Positions 37,501 to 47,655 are shown, counted from the first letter of the stretch. The stretch is DNA of 64,000 bases from Siphonodentalium dalli (GCA_032622095.1 CP136061.1:136675587-136739586), one strand, 5' to 3'. Translations and numbers: made by a program. The notes: generated by a model from the letters alone, not told the origin.

Positions 37501-40500
37501 TAATGACAACATATCAAAGTTCATTTTCTGTGTTAACAATTACAATTGTAACCCCATACTGAATCAGATATAGAGGATATGAAATGAGTGTTTCTCTCAT
37601 ATGATATTTATGAAACGAGTCTAAGAATTTTCAGTTTTCTCGAGCCTCCGGCGAGAGAAAACTGAAAATTCGTGACGAGTTTCATAAATATCATATGAGA
37701 GAAACACGAATTACATATTCTATTTATCATATGACACCTATAAATTGATTATGGTGTCCAAAACACACACAAATCACTAAATAGCTATATGACATCGGCA
37801 GCAAAAGGTTAATGTGACGTCACTTCATTGCACCGGAAGCCCAATTACACCTGGTGAACTAGCAGAAATAATATTCACGCGAAGATATAGTGCGCTATTC
37901 TGTTCTCAGTTTGTGACATTATATCGTATGCAGAGAAGGATCCAGGGATGTTTTGATACCTGTTACAGGTTTGGGTGCCCAAACTATAGAGACCCAAATG
38001 TCCCCAAATTCCATTTAGATAATATTTATTCAAGTTGGATCTTCCATATTTTCAAGGAATTTTCTATAATTCAACAAAATGTACTAGTAATGCAAATCAT
38101 CAGCCCGCAGATGATCTATAGTCTATAATATGGAGCCTTTATTTGCACAATCAAGTATCCAGTACTGAATATTTTAACATCCAAATTTATATGGGCACAT
38201 ACTCAAATACAGAACAAGTGTCCCCAAAAATTATCTGGATCCTTCCCTGATCGTATGTTTATTAGATAAATAAGAATTACATATTCTATTTATCGTATAG
38301 CAATCTCCAAAACTATATATTTCAAGATTATAATTGCGAGAATTTCGCCATCGCGTTGATTGACTCGCACGAATTTGACCTGCATTTAGTTAGAGATACG
38401 GCTCGGCCCCGGCTGCCATTCAGCCAATCAAAACACACTTTTTGTCAACAAACCAATCAAATTATCGGAAGGTGATATGAACTAGTAGTTCATATGAAAT
38501 TGATTTATGACATACTTTCCAACGTAAATAATGATTGAGTCATATGATAAATGCATGTATGTCATAGTTTCACATTATTTCAAGAATTAGAACTGTAATG
38601 GTTATCATTTGCGCCAGACCTGAATTATTTGCGTGTAAAGAACGGTTCGCTAAACAAGAGAATAAGATACCTAAACATGATGATTAATCTCATTAGGGTG
38701 TATACTTACTGTCCTCTGATTTATGGTTGTACCTACTATCCTGACGTAACTTTGCTTTCTTTTTGGGGATCTAATTAAAAAATTATAGCCATATATTTGA
38801 TTTGATTTGATTCGCGAATACTGTTCAGTATTCGATTTGGTATTCGATTCAATCATATTCAAATATTTGCAGGACCTGAAATAAAGGTCTGTATAATAAC
38901 TATCATCAACATGTAGATGCAATTATAATGCTACTTTGTCTTATTTCTATTATTAACAACTCTCCAATAATGATATATCAGAACCATTGTTATGTAGACA
39001 TCTCCATAACAGCGGCATTACCAAACAAAGTCCAGTAACAAGAAAAGATAAGTAAGTAAGATAATCTAGGCTTGATAGTAATCATTGGAAAAAGGTAAAT
39101 CCATTGGAATATGTTCTGAAACTCATATTTAGACTAAAATATTTTAACAAACTTCACAATTGGTTATCTTTGTTGACAAATCACTGTAACAATTTTGTTT
39201 ACATGTTCTTGACAGTGGTTTTAACTCACGGAATTTCATTATTGGAGAGCTAACAATAATTAATACATGAAAAAAGGTGATCTATTTCTCCATGTTCTTA
39301 TTGTCGTTGATATTTTTACAGACTTTTATAATTTTTTCACATTTACCTGCTGCGAGTGCCTTGGGTCCCTTTAAAAAAACAATATTTATCCAATTTTCAT
39401 TTGAATTGAATATCAATTTGAATACATGTCAGAATCATTAAAATTAAATTGATTGTCAAATCGAAGTATGCAAAAACTTTGCAGACATTTCTTGTGACAT
39501 TATGAACAATGGACAAATGGACAAATATTAATGAGAAAACACGCAATGAGTTACAGTTCCTGATTTGTTAATCCTTTCAGTACCAAGTCCGAATTTTGTA
39601 TCAACCCATATTTCCTTGATCATTTTTCAAATTTATTGATTATAATAATGTGATACATTGATGGAAGGAAAGATCTCTTAAAGGGTTAAATTGATTATTA
39701 ACACTCCCATTCACTAGAAATTAATAGGGTAATATAACAAATAAGTTTGGTTTGTACATATATAAAACATTTTAAGTAAAAAGTAAGTTCATGCAAAATG
39801 TTTACAGTCATGAGCTATTGAGCTTTTTTATTTATGCCAAAACCATGGCTCAAAAATGAGATTTATTTTGAGCCATGTTTCCTGTTTCCTGACATGGAGA
39901 CAAAATGTGGTTGTACGTCTTTCAGTTACCTGGATCAGTGAAAATCAATGGATACAATTCAACTGTACAGCAAAGTTGATTTATTGGTCACCGGGGGGGG
40001 GGGGGGGGGGGGGGGGTGTATTTGTCCCCATATTGATGCATTGTTGTGAATTTTGAGCAAGGTGAAATAACGTCAAAAAGGGCACATAACAGACAAAGTG
40101 TCTAAAAGCATTTTATTATCAATCGGTATTTGATTAATCTGTTTTCGCAAAGTGCATGCCATGGTGTACATGTATACAGATTGCTATAGTTAGTGTGATG
40201 TGTTCATGACACAAATCTGTCAGCAGTTTAAGCAGTAATGATATCAACTTGCATCAATATTATAATGATTAACTTCAAACTGGTGATAATTTTGCACACA
40301 AACATATTCTGAGACAATTAAGTTTAACTACTAAACCTTAATCGCAATGTGTATATATTATACATTGCACATGCAAAGACATTTCTTGACACCTTATAGG
40401 AACAAACCCGCGACAGAATTTTAGGATCTACGCTATGTCAATATTGACATTGGCCTCCCGATTCGATATTGGATTTCAAATCTGTGGAGAAGTATCGATT

Positions 40501-43356
40501 CACAAGATTTAATCTCATTGCTCTTTGTGGCTAATATTTGGCATATAATATTTATATTATTTGTTCTAAGCACTGTGAAATAGCATATGACATATTTTGA
40601 AGATCCAATAAGTACATTGTATTACTTTAACCATTTCTATACTAAATGGATTCTCCCACTTAGTTATACAAGTATACATCGGAATGTCCTATTACTGATT
40701 TTGAGGGATGATCAGCAAGAGAAATATAAAGTGCAGGTGGATTTTTATACATTGATGCGAAATGTTCATATAATAAATTCAATAGGCAACATTTGTTCGT
40801 TTGTTGAACATATTATCTGAGCATTTTTTAAGGGAACTAGAATATTTGGTATAGAAAGGGTTAACTCAAATAAAGCTCTGAAATTTCAATAACTAGATTT
40901 CAACTGCATTCCAGGTAACGAGGCAAGGGGAATGACCAACGAGATAGAAAATATGTGTGATTCATTGGTTACGATCAATGTACCACAATCAAAACCAAAA
41001 CTAGTGGATTCATTGAATGTGTCTGTAGCCACAGGTAAGATATTTATATTCAAATGGCAGTCTACTCAATTGCAAAGCTTGAAATTTTATAGAAAGTTTC
41101 ATATATAATTTGCCCCATGTGTATATACTATTTAAAGGTACTCAATACGATCAGACGGTCCCCATACCATCAAGATACAACAGCAAAACAACATTTCTTC
41201 AAAATAAGCTTTAGTTATCAGAATAGATTTATTGCAACAAAATAATGCTAACCACTGTCAATTATGGTATCAAATTCCCAAAACTTGTTACTTATCAACA
41301 TTTTGTTCAACAAAATATGGCTGTATTATCACTAAAGTATCATGAAATTTGACCGTATTGCTACTTGATTTTATAGTTATCCATCTTCATTCGCAATTTT
41401 GTCCGAGACCCTCCGATTGACCACGTGTTTCTGGGCCACATATTATTACACATCTCGAGAAATAACAAACTTCAAAAATTGATATCTGATCACTCTGAGC
41501 TTTGATGGGTGGGTTCCTCAACTCGAATCAAAGCCAAAGAAATAGTAATTTAGTAGTGTCTGATCGCATTGAGTACCTAAAAAGATAGCGATTGATCTAT
41601 GTACCAATTTTTATATGCCCATTTTTTTTAAAACGGGACGTATTATGTTATTCGTCTGTCCGTATATCTGTCCATCCATCTGCCCATCCATCCGCTTTGG
41701 TTTCCATATCTGTTTGGCCATGGGAAACTAAAATTGCACCCAGATCTAGCCAATGCAGAGGTGGAATAGTTTGTTGGCATGTGCGCCAGAAATAAAAAAT
41801 AGAAATTTAAAAATGCTTTTCAAACAAATCTTTGGCCTCAGAAACAGAAAATTGACTTTCATGGCCTTACCAATAGAATATGTTTTGAGTAACACATGAT
41901 TAGTGCTGGGACGGTTGTCCGGATATCTGGTTACGGTTCGGTTACGCGTGTCAACCGGTTGGAGGAGGCCACAACCGGATAACCGTACAATTGATAACAA
42001 TCGTACTATCATCGTAGTACTTCGTGTAAATGTTGCCGAAATCATTTACAGAAGTTTAAGTAACGAGAGTAAGTAATAAGAAGCAATTTGGACAGTTGAT
42101 TGTGTATTCATATACCACACAACACATGCCTGTTTGATCACCGGTGGCTTTTCTAGACAAGAAACCAACAACTACACTCTGTCAGTCCGCGATTCACTGG
42201 CTACACATTCGATGCCAATTTCCTTTGGCGGCCTTACATGATTGGTGGCGTATAAACTCATTCAGATTTCCATGAGTTGCAGTTGTAGCCCGCTTATATC
42301 TCGGTATTCCCGGGACCTCAGTCCCCTCTGAACGGGTGTTTTCCGTTTCGGGAAATACACTACAGCGACGGGCCAGTTTGGACTCGGACACCGTGGATGA
42401 ATTAATTTTTATTCGGTAATATATCAGAAAAGGGTCGTATCAACTACCAGAGGAAGAGAATGATGAAGCTGTCCAGCCCGGCCCATCAGACCCACCGTTG
42501 CTGACTTGGCACCCACCAGAGTGACCTGCATGAACTCAGTGAACTGTTTGAACGAGTCACGAAACTCACGATATCGAATTATCAATGATCGATAACTTTA
42601 TTTTTATTTCCTAAACACTGTCTGGGGCTTGTGAAATGAATCACGACGATTTAATTTTTATTTAATTTGTTTATTAAATAATTGAAGTAACATCGTGAAG
42701 CCACTGTGATTAATACATACCTACCTATACCCAAACACTAGTAAACATTACTAAACAACAGTATACCTACCTTCAGTACCTTGTAGTACACATGTTTGGG
42801 CTAATCGTGCCCGGGATATACATGAGGAAGGAACTTTATTTCATCGCAGAAGGTTTTGCAAGCAAGCGTTGTTTATGTGTAACTCCCGTAAACATCGATA
42901 TACTATAGCGACCACAAACGATTGCTCTATCACAAACCATCAGGAGTGGGAATTATTGTGCACTACTAATATATATTATATTTTAGTTTGTTTGGGCTCA
43001 AAACTTAATTAATTTATACACATTTACCAATATTTGATCGCCATAAGGGGACCGCATTGTACGACCAAGACATCATTTGTGATCACATGTATATCGACTT
43101 TTCCGGGATATGTAATCAACACTTGTTTTGCCGATATAGTGACCAGTGTATTCAATCTCATACTTAGGGTAATGATGGTTGCGGTTAACCGGTTATGATT
43201 AGGTTAATGCCTGCTGTTAACCGGTTAGGAAAAAACCCCAACCGTCCCAGCACTACACATGATGCTTTATGAAAACTATGATTGTTCTCTTTTTTTTCTT
43301 TCATTGCAGGTATAGTTCTGCACTCTCTAAGAAAATCAGGAAATTCGATCAGATGA
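24700..43356 (+). CDS. MRM1: MRM1-like mitochondrial rRNA 2'-O-ribose methyltransferase (9 exons)
   Basis: Joined exons 24700-24914, 27319-27559, 31497-31561, 32981-33029, 33643-33722, 35534-35627, 36558-36669, 40915-41034 and 43310-43356 give 1023 nt, 340 residues plus TGA. An in-frame TGA lies directly before the ATG, fixing the start. Residues 1-71 resemble a mitochondrial presequence. The SpoU substrate-binding (L30e-like) domain starts near RGEILFGLHPV (83-93). The SPOUT fold carries motif 1 DPMNLGSALRSA (Asn194, Arg200), motif 2 VVVGNEARGM (Glu288) and motif 3 SLNVSVATGIVLH (Asn320). The family uses S-adenosylmethionine to methylate a ribose in the mitochondrial large-subunit rRNA, the counterpart of bacterial RlmB and yeast Mrm1/Pet56. 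Length is close to that of human MRM1 (about 350 residues). All introns are GT-AG and all phases agree. MRM1 is preferred over other TrmH homologues because of the presequence and motif spelling. Confidence 0.93.
25035..25840. repeat. Tandem repeat of about 375 bp in MRM1 intron 1
   Basis: Two diverged full units and the start of a third. The unit start, ATGTTCAARTKGTGCCACAKG, appears near 25047, 25428 and 25800; the phrases GGTCACTCCCTGG-like, CAACTACCCG and TGTGAAATTTGAGATATAT recur in order. Confidence 0.75.
26420..26492. repeat. Double palindrome GGCCGCAAAAGCGGCC
   Basis: GGCCGCAAAAGCGGCC (26427-26442) and GGCCGCTTTTGCGGCC (26470-26485) are each hairpins, complementary to each other, and each is followed by AGTCGGGT. 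Intron 1 of MRM1. Confidence 0.75.
27319..27559 (+). CDS. MRM1: MRM1 exon 2 (substrate-binding domain)
   Basis: Acceptor TTTAACAG|AC and donor CACCAG|GTATGA. Encodes residues 72-152, including GEILFGLHPVKLALRARKR, the conserved opening of the SpoU substrate-binding domain. It joins exon 1 in phase to make Arg72. Confidence 0.93.
28107..28505. repeat. Three tandem units of about 120 bp in intron 2
   Basis: Each unit has GAGC(G)AGGTCAAGG, GACACGGTC, GAAATTGGACC, GATCAAAGTA and AATTTGAGTCGG in order, starting near 28138, 28257 and 28390. The array ends at a (CA)n tract (28510-28545). Confidence 0.8.
28560..30240. repeat. Repeat cluster with CAGACAGA...ATATATTAGACTAG tails (intron 2)
   Basis: Several units end in a CAGACAGA-rich tract, AGTCCCAAAATATATAT-like sequence and TAGACTAGC (near 28548, 29217, 29818, 30190). 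The block CTTTGACCTTGAATTGACC is duplicated at 28609 and 29281. Related sequence is inverted at 32160-32640 in intron 3. The layout suggests a family with a conserved 3' tail, but no reverse transcriptase is visible. Confidence 0.6.
31497..31561 (+). CDS. MRM1: MRM1 exon 3
   Basis: Acceptor TTTTTCAG|GGTG and donor ATATG|GTAAGT, 65 nt. Encodes GVCLDASRFP and the following residues (153-173), the end of the substrate-binding domain; the HQGVCLDA junction with exon 2 matches the family pattern HQG. Confidence 0.9.
31726..31790. mobile_element. Foldback MITE fragment (CAGTAATGC family), intron 3
   Basis: CAGTAATGCCCTAAATAATC through TTTTCAGGAT, then ends. Only the outer 60 bp of one arm is present. 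Confidence 0.75.
32160..32645 (-). repeat. Inverted relative of the intron 2 repeat cluster
   Basis: The complement carries AAACGGGTACCC, CATTTGTGGGTACCCGTTTC and the AACGACACTGCGGA-like block found near 29020 and 29620. It lies in intron 3 of MRM1, so the transcript contains both orientations. Confidence 0.6.
32981..33029 (+). CDS. MRM1: MRM1 exon 4 (49-nt micro-like exon)
   Basis: Acceptor TTCTTTTCAG|GC and donor GTGAAG|GTAATG. Encodes residues 174-190 (LGHSNSPLWLLLYEVK), the first strand of the SPOUT domain leading into DPMN. The phase closes exactly (65+49 = 114 nt). Confidence 0.9.
33643..33722 (+). CDS. MRM1: MRM1 exon 5 (SPOUT motif 1)
   Basis: Acceptor TATCCAG|GATCC and donor AAAGAAAG|GTAATT. 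Encodes residues 191-216 with DPMNLGSALRSAHYLGADRV, the canonical motif 1 whose Asn and Arg are conserved across SpoU enzymes. A TTAA-type repeat begins eight bases into the following intron. Confidence 0.95.
33727..34070. mobile_element. TTAA element relative adjoining the exon 5 donor
   Basis: TTAA at 33727-33730 then AGATGTTTTCCAGATTC, collinear with 43807-44375 (shared TGTTGAAAAAATGTT, AATATGACATA, CCCTCTAAAACATTGAAATT). The right end near GGGAACC is decayed. The left TTAA occupies positions +5 to +8 of intron 5. Confidence 0.7.
34079..34192. mobile_element. Foldback MITE, one-armed copy, intron 5
   Basis: CAGTAATGCCCTAAATAATC through GGAAAGCTCTCA with a local duplication of TCAGGA. Right arm missing. 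Confidence 0.8.
34193..35533. other. Remainder of MRM1 intron 5, nothing recognised
   Basis: AT-rich. An 84-codon frame at 34508-34762 has no family features or splice support that fits MRM1. Confidence 0.35.
35534..35627 (+). CDS. MRM1: MRM1 exon 6
   Basis: Acceptor TCTCTTCAG|TGCTGG and donor TTACAG|GTAGGA. Encodes residues 217-248 (SAGISPIVSKASSGAMEVMD and onward), matching the family block S-A-x-x-x-P-x-V-S-K-A-S-x-G-A-x-E. Confidence 0.95.
36558..36669 (+). CDS. MRM1: MRM1 exon 7
   Basis: Acceptor AATTTTAG|GACTGC and donor GTAGTCG|GTAAGT. Encodes residues 249-285, ending in the strand LNGPTLVVV that precedes motif 2. A foldback MITE begins directly after the donor consensus, at 36677. 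Confidence 0.94.
36677..36820. mobile_element. Foldback MITE abutting the exon 7 splice donor
   Basis: The donor GTAAGTA (36670-36676) is followed directly by CAGTAATGCCCAATTTTTCA; the copy ends GGCTTTACTG with TA after it. Both arms are internally deleted but still pair around GGAAAGCTCTC/GAGAGCTTTCC. Confidence 0.85.
36831..39374. mobile_element. TTAA-flanked 2.5 kb element in intron 7
   Basis: TTAA at 36831-36834 and 39371-39374. Ends AGGGACTTGAG and the right-end complement AGGGACCCAAGG continue as an imperfect inverted repeat of roughly 60 bp. Inside, GTCCTGCGAATAT (36898) and ATATTTGCAGGACC (38863) suggest a nested element, and a strong hairpin lies at 37588-37708. Related to 4820-5943. 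Confidence 0.65.
37588..37708. repeat. Strong hairpin with CTCGAGCC/GGCGAG apex
   Basis: GTGTTTCTCTCATATGATAT pairs with ATATCATATGAGAGAAACAC, and TTTTCAGTTTTCTCG with CGAGAGAAAACTGAAAA, around a CCTCCGG loop. Near-perfect over about 55 bp per arm. Confidence 0.85.
39568..39689. mobile_element. Short TTAA MITE (half of the 176-349 palindrome)
   Basis: TTAA, TCCTTTCAGTACCAAGTCCG, through GTGATACATTGATGG, ending TCTTAAAGGG and TTAA. About 114 bp; the second arm is almost wholly deleted. Confidence 0.75.
39993..40016 (+). repeat. Poly-G run of 24
   Basis: Uninterrupted G homopolymer on the plus (transcribed-sense) strand of intron 7. Confidence 0.85.
40627..40864. mobile_element. TTAA-flanked element (CCATTTCTATACTAAATGG family)
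   Basis: TTAA at 40627-40630 and 40861-40864 around 230 bp; the same family as 6039-6511 but without the inserted foldback MITE. Ends 50 bases before MRM1 exon 8. Confidence 0.85.
40915..41034 (+). CDS. MRM1: MRM1 exon 8 (motif 2 and most of motif 3)
   Basis: Acceptor GCATTCCAG|GTAACG and donor GCCACAG|GTAAGA. Encodes residues 286-325: GNEARGM (motif 2, Glu288), the linker TINVPQSKPKLVD, and SLNVSVAT (motif 3). A TTAA element ends only about 50 bases upstream of the acceptor. Confidence 0.95.
41132..41582. mobile_element. TTAA MITE (AGGTACTCAATCCG family), intron 8
   Basis: TTAA then AGGTACTCAATACGATCAGA; ends TGATCGCATTGAGTACCT then AAAA. 443 bp; the compact form of the family. Confidence 0.85.
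41600..41730. repeat. Head of a CGCCC-type satellite unit
   Basis: TATATGCCCATTTTTTTTAAA-like start, ACGGGACGTATTATG, then a TCTGTCC/CATCCATC tract; the same order as 62293-62360, without the following satellite units. Confidence 0.55.
41893..43263. mobile_element. hAT-like element with 8-bp target duplication, intron 8
   Basis: CACATGAT at 41893-41900 and 43256-43263 is a perfect 8-bp duplication. The 1355-bp element starts TAGTGCTGGGACGGTTG and ends CAACCGTCCCAGCACTA, followed inside by AACCGGTT motifs at both ends. No intact transposase is seen. The features fit the hAT superfamily. Confidence 0.9.
43310..43356 (+). CDS. MRM1: MRM1 exon 9 (C terminus, stop)
   Basis: Preceded by a strong pyrimidine tract and TTGCAG. 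Encodes GIVLHSLRKSGNSIR and TGA at 43354-43356, completing motif 3 (residues 326-340). It lies only 47 bases after the target duplication of a hAT-like element. Confidence 0.92.
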
Positions 43357-43802
43357 CACACACAAAATGCATAAATATGAGAATTTGTCAGCTCAATGCT
43401 TAAGTAGAGCTATCGATTGACCCCACCTAATAGGAAACAGAAACACATCATTGAAAATTTGGGGTAGCATCAAAGTCATGTAGATGTGGGTATTGATAGT
43501 AGTACATGTATAATGTTTAATATGTTACAACATAAGCTATCAAGCTAGTGTATCAATGGTCACACCAGTCTGAACAGTATGTCAGAGACATTCACTATGA
43601 TATTTGTTTAAAAAGGTCATATTTGGCCATGACAAAATTACAGTTCCACTACTTGATTAAGAATAATGGATCAATGATATTTTAGCTGTTGTTATTGATT
43701 ATTTCATGTTCTGTTATAACAAAGTCAACAATTTTTTTGAATAAATTCTATTAATATTGATAGTTTTGCTTCCTTAATTCTGGGCGATGAAATTATGATT
43801 TA
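43357..43802 (+). other. Probable MRM1 3' untranslated region
   Basis: AT-rich sequence after the MRM1 stop without coding potential, ending before the TTAA repeat at 43803. The poly(A) signal candidate at 43740 would place the mRNA end shortly before that repeat. The exact end is not visible. Confidence 0.5.
43740..43745 (+). terminator. Candidate polyadenylation signal AATAAA
   Basis: An AATAAA hexamer about 385 nt after the MRM1 stop codon, preceded by a T-run. It is the best candidate I see in the first half kilobase, but AATAAA is common in AT-rich DNA. Confidence 0.4.
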
Positions 43803-44379
43803 TTAAAGATGCATTCAGGGTTCCAGATCTCCTTTTACAACAACAACATAAACAAATCTAATGTAAAATAGTTTTCTGCTTTGTTCTGTTGAAAAAATGT
43901 TTTAAAACCAAATATGACATACACTAGAACTGCAGTAATGCCCTAAATAATCGACTCCTTAACCACAGCAGAATTATGGGTAACTTTTAAGGATTTAATC
44001 AGAAATATGGCTTGTTGCCATTCATCGGAAAGCACCCACTGAGAGCTTTCCGATGAATGGCAACAAGCCATATTTTCGACTAAATCCTGAAAAGTTACCC
44101 ATAATTCTGCTGTGGTTAAGGAGTCGATTATTTAGAGCATTACTGTATCCATACCAAACAATATCATTTTGTTATTGAAAATTAACACATTATTTTTGGT
44201 GTCCCTCTAAAACATTGAAATTATATAAAATAAATTCATTGAGAATTCAATATCAAACTATATAGCATCCATCATTTAGCACTTCACGTTCCAGACATGA
44301 TATTTTAAACACTAGTATCAAAATAAAAAGAAATATACATTTCATAAAAATTAGCGTGGAACCCTGAATGCATCTTTAA
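43803..44379. mobile_element. TTAA-flanked element (AGATGCATTCAGGGTTCC) with a nested MITE
   Basis: TTAA at 43803-43806 and 44376-44379; perfect termini AGATGCATTCAGGGTTCCA and TGGAACCCTGAATGCATCT. It lies just after the MRM1 poly(A) candidate and carries the foldback MITE at 43933-44145. Confidence 0.9.
43933..44145. mobile_element. TA-family foldback MITE, full palindrome
   Basis: CAGTAATGCCCTAAATAATC to AGAGCATTACTG. The flanks are TG on the left and TA on the right, so the left TA has mutated. The related element at 33731 lacks this insertion. Confidence 0.88.
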
Positions 44380-45826
44380 CCCTTTCAGTCCAGTCAAAAT
44401 ACGAGAATTATGACCTATCCTAGATAAAATTTTTACAGAACTGAAATTATGTTCCAAATATTAAAAATCCTCTGCGAGATCTGTGCGCAAAAATGCAAAC
44501 TGACATTCGTTCTTACAGTAATATGAGTTTTCGGTGGATTCTGTTTGTGGGTAAGGTTAAATAAAACGCACCAACATGACGCATGCTTGTAGTATGGGGC
44601 CACGTCATATATCAAAATGATGCTAATTGTGTCGCGCTAGTGCATTAAGATGACATAATTTTGCTATATAGGTAGCATGGGTCAAAATGTCACAGAGTGA
44701 AAAACATTTGATAGTATGGTCGTGATACGCTAAATGATGGGCTTAACAGAGAAGAAATTGGTAAGAAAGTGATAATGTTGTAAAAAGATGCAGGAGAGTC
44801 TTCAGTATAACATATCTAAAATCCGCTTTGATGAAACTTTGTTATCTAAGATGACATCCAACATGGTTGTCTATAAAACATCAGTTCTTGAAATAAGTCA
44901 TTATACAATATATTATGGTATAGGAATTACGCAATTATACCAGTTTGTGTGAAGTTAGAGTATGGAATCAAATAGAGTGACATTGACAGAAAATAATGCA
45001 ATCGCGGCATTGAAATGGCTGTCATAATGGTTGCAACGTCAGGCTATGCCATGACGAAATTAACATTGTATAACCACCTATATGAGTGAAAATATTTATT
45101 GTTTATAATGTTAAAGAGCATTTGAAAGGTTTTATGTTGTAGATGTCAAAATAAATTATTGATCAGTCACATTCATGATAGTATTCTGAGCACATATAAT
45201 TCTTCTTCTAGAAAAGATCACATAATCAATACATCCCAATTAGATCACATGTAACTGTTTAGTTACACATATATCGCATGACTGACGATAAACAGTGCAA
45301 ATAAAACTGCGTTATTTTGCTGTTTCTGGGCACTCAAAAGTCCAGATTAACCGTTGTATGAGACCCTGCTTTCGCTTGCTCTCTCGTGAGATACATTAGA
45401 GAGAATTAAAACTTCTTTGATCAAAAGTTTCTCTTATACTCTGCATGCATTCTTCCTCGCAATCCAGCATTTGTTCACTATTATAGGAATATCTATTAAA
45501 TTTTTCCCAAAATTTTAAGTTTATTCGTTTTTGTCCATTTTGGATGCCATTTTGATTTTATGCGCAATGATATTCCATGACTGGTGATCCATGTGGCAAG
45601 AGTTGTCAGTTGTGGCCAGTTTTCCTCTACTATTGGTAAGAAATATGCCCGATACCTAGCCCTACACTATAACGATCAATGGTGAATTTGCCATTATCGG
45701 GTACCCCTAGACTAAACTCGATTATGAAACAACGCGATTGGATTGGAAATGTGTACTGATTCGAAAAATGATAAAACCAATTCTGTACAAATTTTGTCTA
45801 GGTCAAACCCTATGTTGACTGTCCAG
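44380..45826. other. Intergenic, nothing recognised
   Basis: AT-rich, no supported exon, no inverted repeat of note. Confidence 0.35.
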
Positions 45827-46072
45827 ACTATCTCATGATGGGAGTTGCGTTGGTGCAGCATTAAAGATTCTGTGCCAGTGCATTCTTTTAAATATGCAAG
45901 TCTCCCATTGGGAGCCTTGCATATATAAGAGAATGCACTGGCTTACAAGGTCAAGATAAACATTGTTAGGCCAATATATTCTCTTTTATATGTGAGTCTC
46001 TCATGTATAAAAGAATGCATTGGCACAGGTTTTTTGAAAAATTTGAGGAAGCTCCAGTCATGGAAGGGTTAA
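45827..46072. mobile_element. TTAA hairpin MITE (CCCTTYTATGACTGGAGC family)
   Basis: Inverted copy: CATGATGGGAGTTGCG to CTCCAGTCATGGAAGGG and TTAA (46069-46072). The left TTAA is lost. Internal AAATATGCAAGTCTCCCATT hairpins. Confidence 0.8.
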
Positions 46073-46362
46073 CAAACAGTTATATTGGAGAAGAATCAAA
46101 ACTATGCACAGTACATGTCACATTGATATTAGGCCAAATCAGAAATTGTTTGGTGGGGGGTTCTTTCCTTTCATTCACAAAAAAACATCCTTATTTTGTT
46201 ATCCAAATTGATAAACGATGCTTCAACTATCTATGGAAAAACTGCACAGAAACTAAAAATGCTCTATTTAATTCTGATCTCAGTGAATCACATGATATAA
46301 AATTAAAAACTAATTGCTTAAGATCAGAGTGCAAATCCCACATACAAAAAGGTTCTTATGTA

Positions 46363-46575
46363 CAGTATGGCTATAAATAATCGACTCTTTAACCGCAGCA
46401 GAATTATGGGTAACTTTTCAGGATTTAGTCGGAAATATGGCTTGTTGCCATTCATCGGAAAGCTCTCACTCAGAGCTTTCCGATGAATGGCAACAAGCCA
46501 TATTTCCGAATAAATCCTGAAAAGTTACCCATAATTCTGCTGTGGTTAAAGAGTCGATTAATTAGGGCATTACTG
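46363..46575. mobile_element. TA-flanked foldback MITE, full palindrome
   Basis: CAGTATGGCTATAAATAATC to GGGCATTACTG with TA flanks; arms about 105 bp around CTCTCACTCAGAG. Confidence 0.9.
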
Positions 46576-47055
46576 TATATGCTAAACAATTAGGCTTCAA
46601 ACAATTATTGGTTAGTTTTTAATGCATTTTCTTGTGTATACGTTCTTTAAATAAAGTTTGAACAAAAATAAAATATTTCATGTGCTACCCATGGGAGTAG
46701 AATATTTGTCCTAGCCATAATTATATATGCGATATACCCATATTCTGTGGCATTTGGCTCGCCATGCGGCACTCACCCACTAACTTCCTACCAGGTTATT
46801 TTTAAAAACAATATCACTACCTCTGTTTTTTTCATAAGCATGTTAACCCAACTCAAATTCCCAATCACAAGCTTTTTTAGGCCTCATGTTTTTTCAGTAA
46901 TTGAGTATTTTATTTTTATTACTACTCTACCAACCATAGGATTTGGATCACCTTTTAGTGAAATGTCAGTTTGTCAGACAAATAGGAGCGAAAGGATATT
47001 GTCATCCATTCTTTACATAGTTATGTTCACTATTTATTTATTTCTCTCTGGAGTA

Positions 47056-47343
47056 CAGTAATTGGTCACACTGATGTGTTTTGGACCAAATTACTCAAAT
47101 TACATGTACTTGCAAAATGGCAACCAAATTTTGAAAAAGTTTAGTTTCATATATTTTTCCTAACATTATCCTCTGCTGTTCCGAAAATGTAATCGACCCT
47201 TAATATGGCTTGCTGCCATTCATCGGAAAGCCCTCAGGGAGTACTTTCCGATGAATGGCAACAAGCCATATTTCCGACTAAATCCTGAAAAATTTCCCAT
47301 AATTCTGCTGTGGTTAAAGGGTCATATACTTCGGGCATTACTG
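47056..47343. mobile_element. TA-flanked foldback MITE, long diverged copy
   Basis: Inserted between CTCTGGAGTA and TATCCC; the opposite arm of the surrounding inverted repeat reads straight through at this point. The left 130 bp is unlike the family except CAGTAAT, while the rest shows the usual GCCATTCATCGGAAAG palindrome and GGGCATTACTG end. Confidence 0.85.
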
Positions 47344-47655
47344 TATCCCTTACCAAGAAAAAAAAGATGTAATAAGTATTTGCTTAACATTCGCTTAATA
47401 ATTCAAAGATGAAGAGACGTAATTGATGTCATTTCAAGACTAATCGCTATGTTGCTTAACATTTGTATAGCATTGGAATGCTAGATATTTTACTTGCTAT
47501 GAATTCGAGCACTAAGATATATTTTTCCTTAACATGCGAATGCTATTAGGGTTATGATTTCATAATGGTTTCCCTACTATAAAAAAATTGCAATGGTTTA
47601 TTCGTCATTTGCTGGGATGTTCAAATAAAATCAGAAATATCTGCCTATGAATTAC

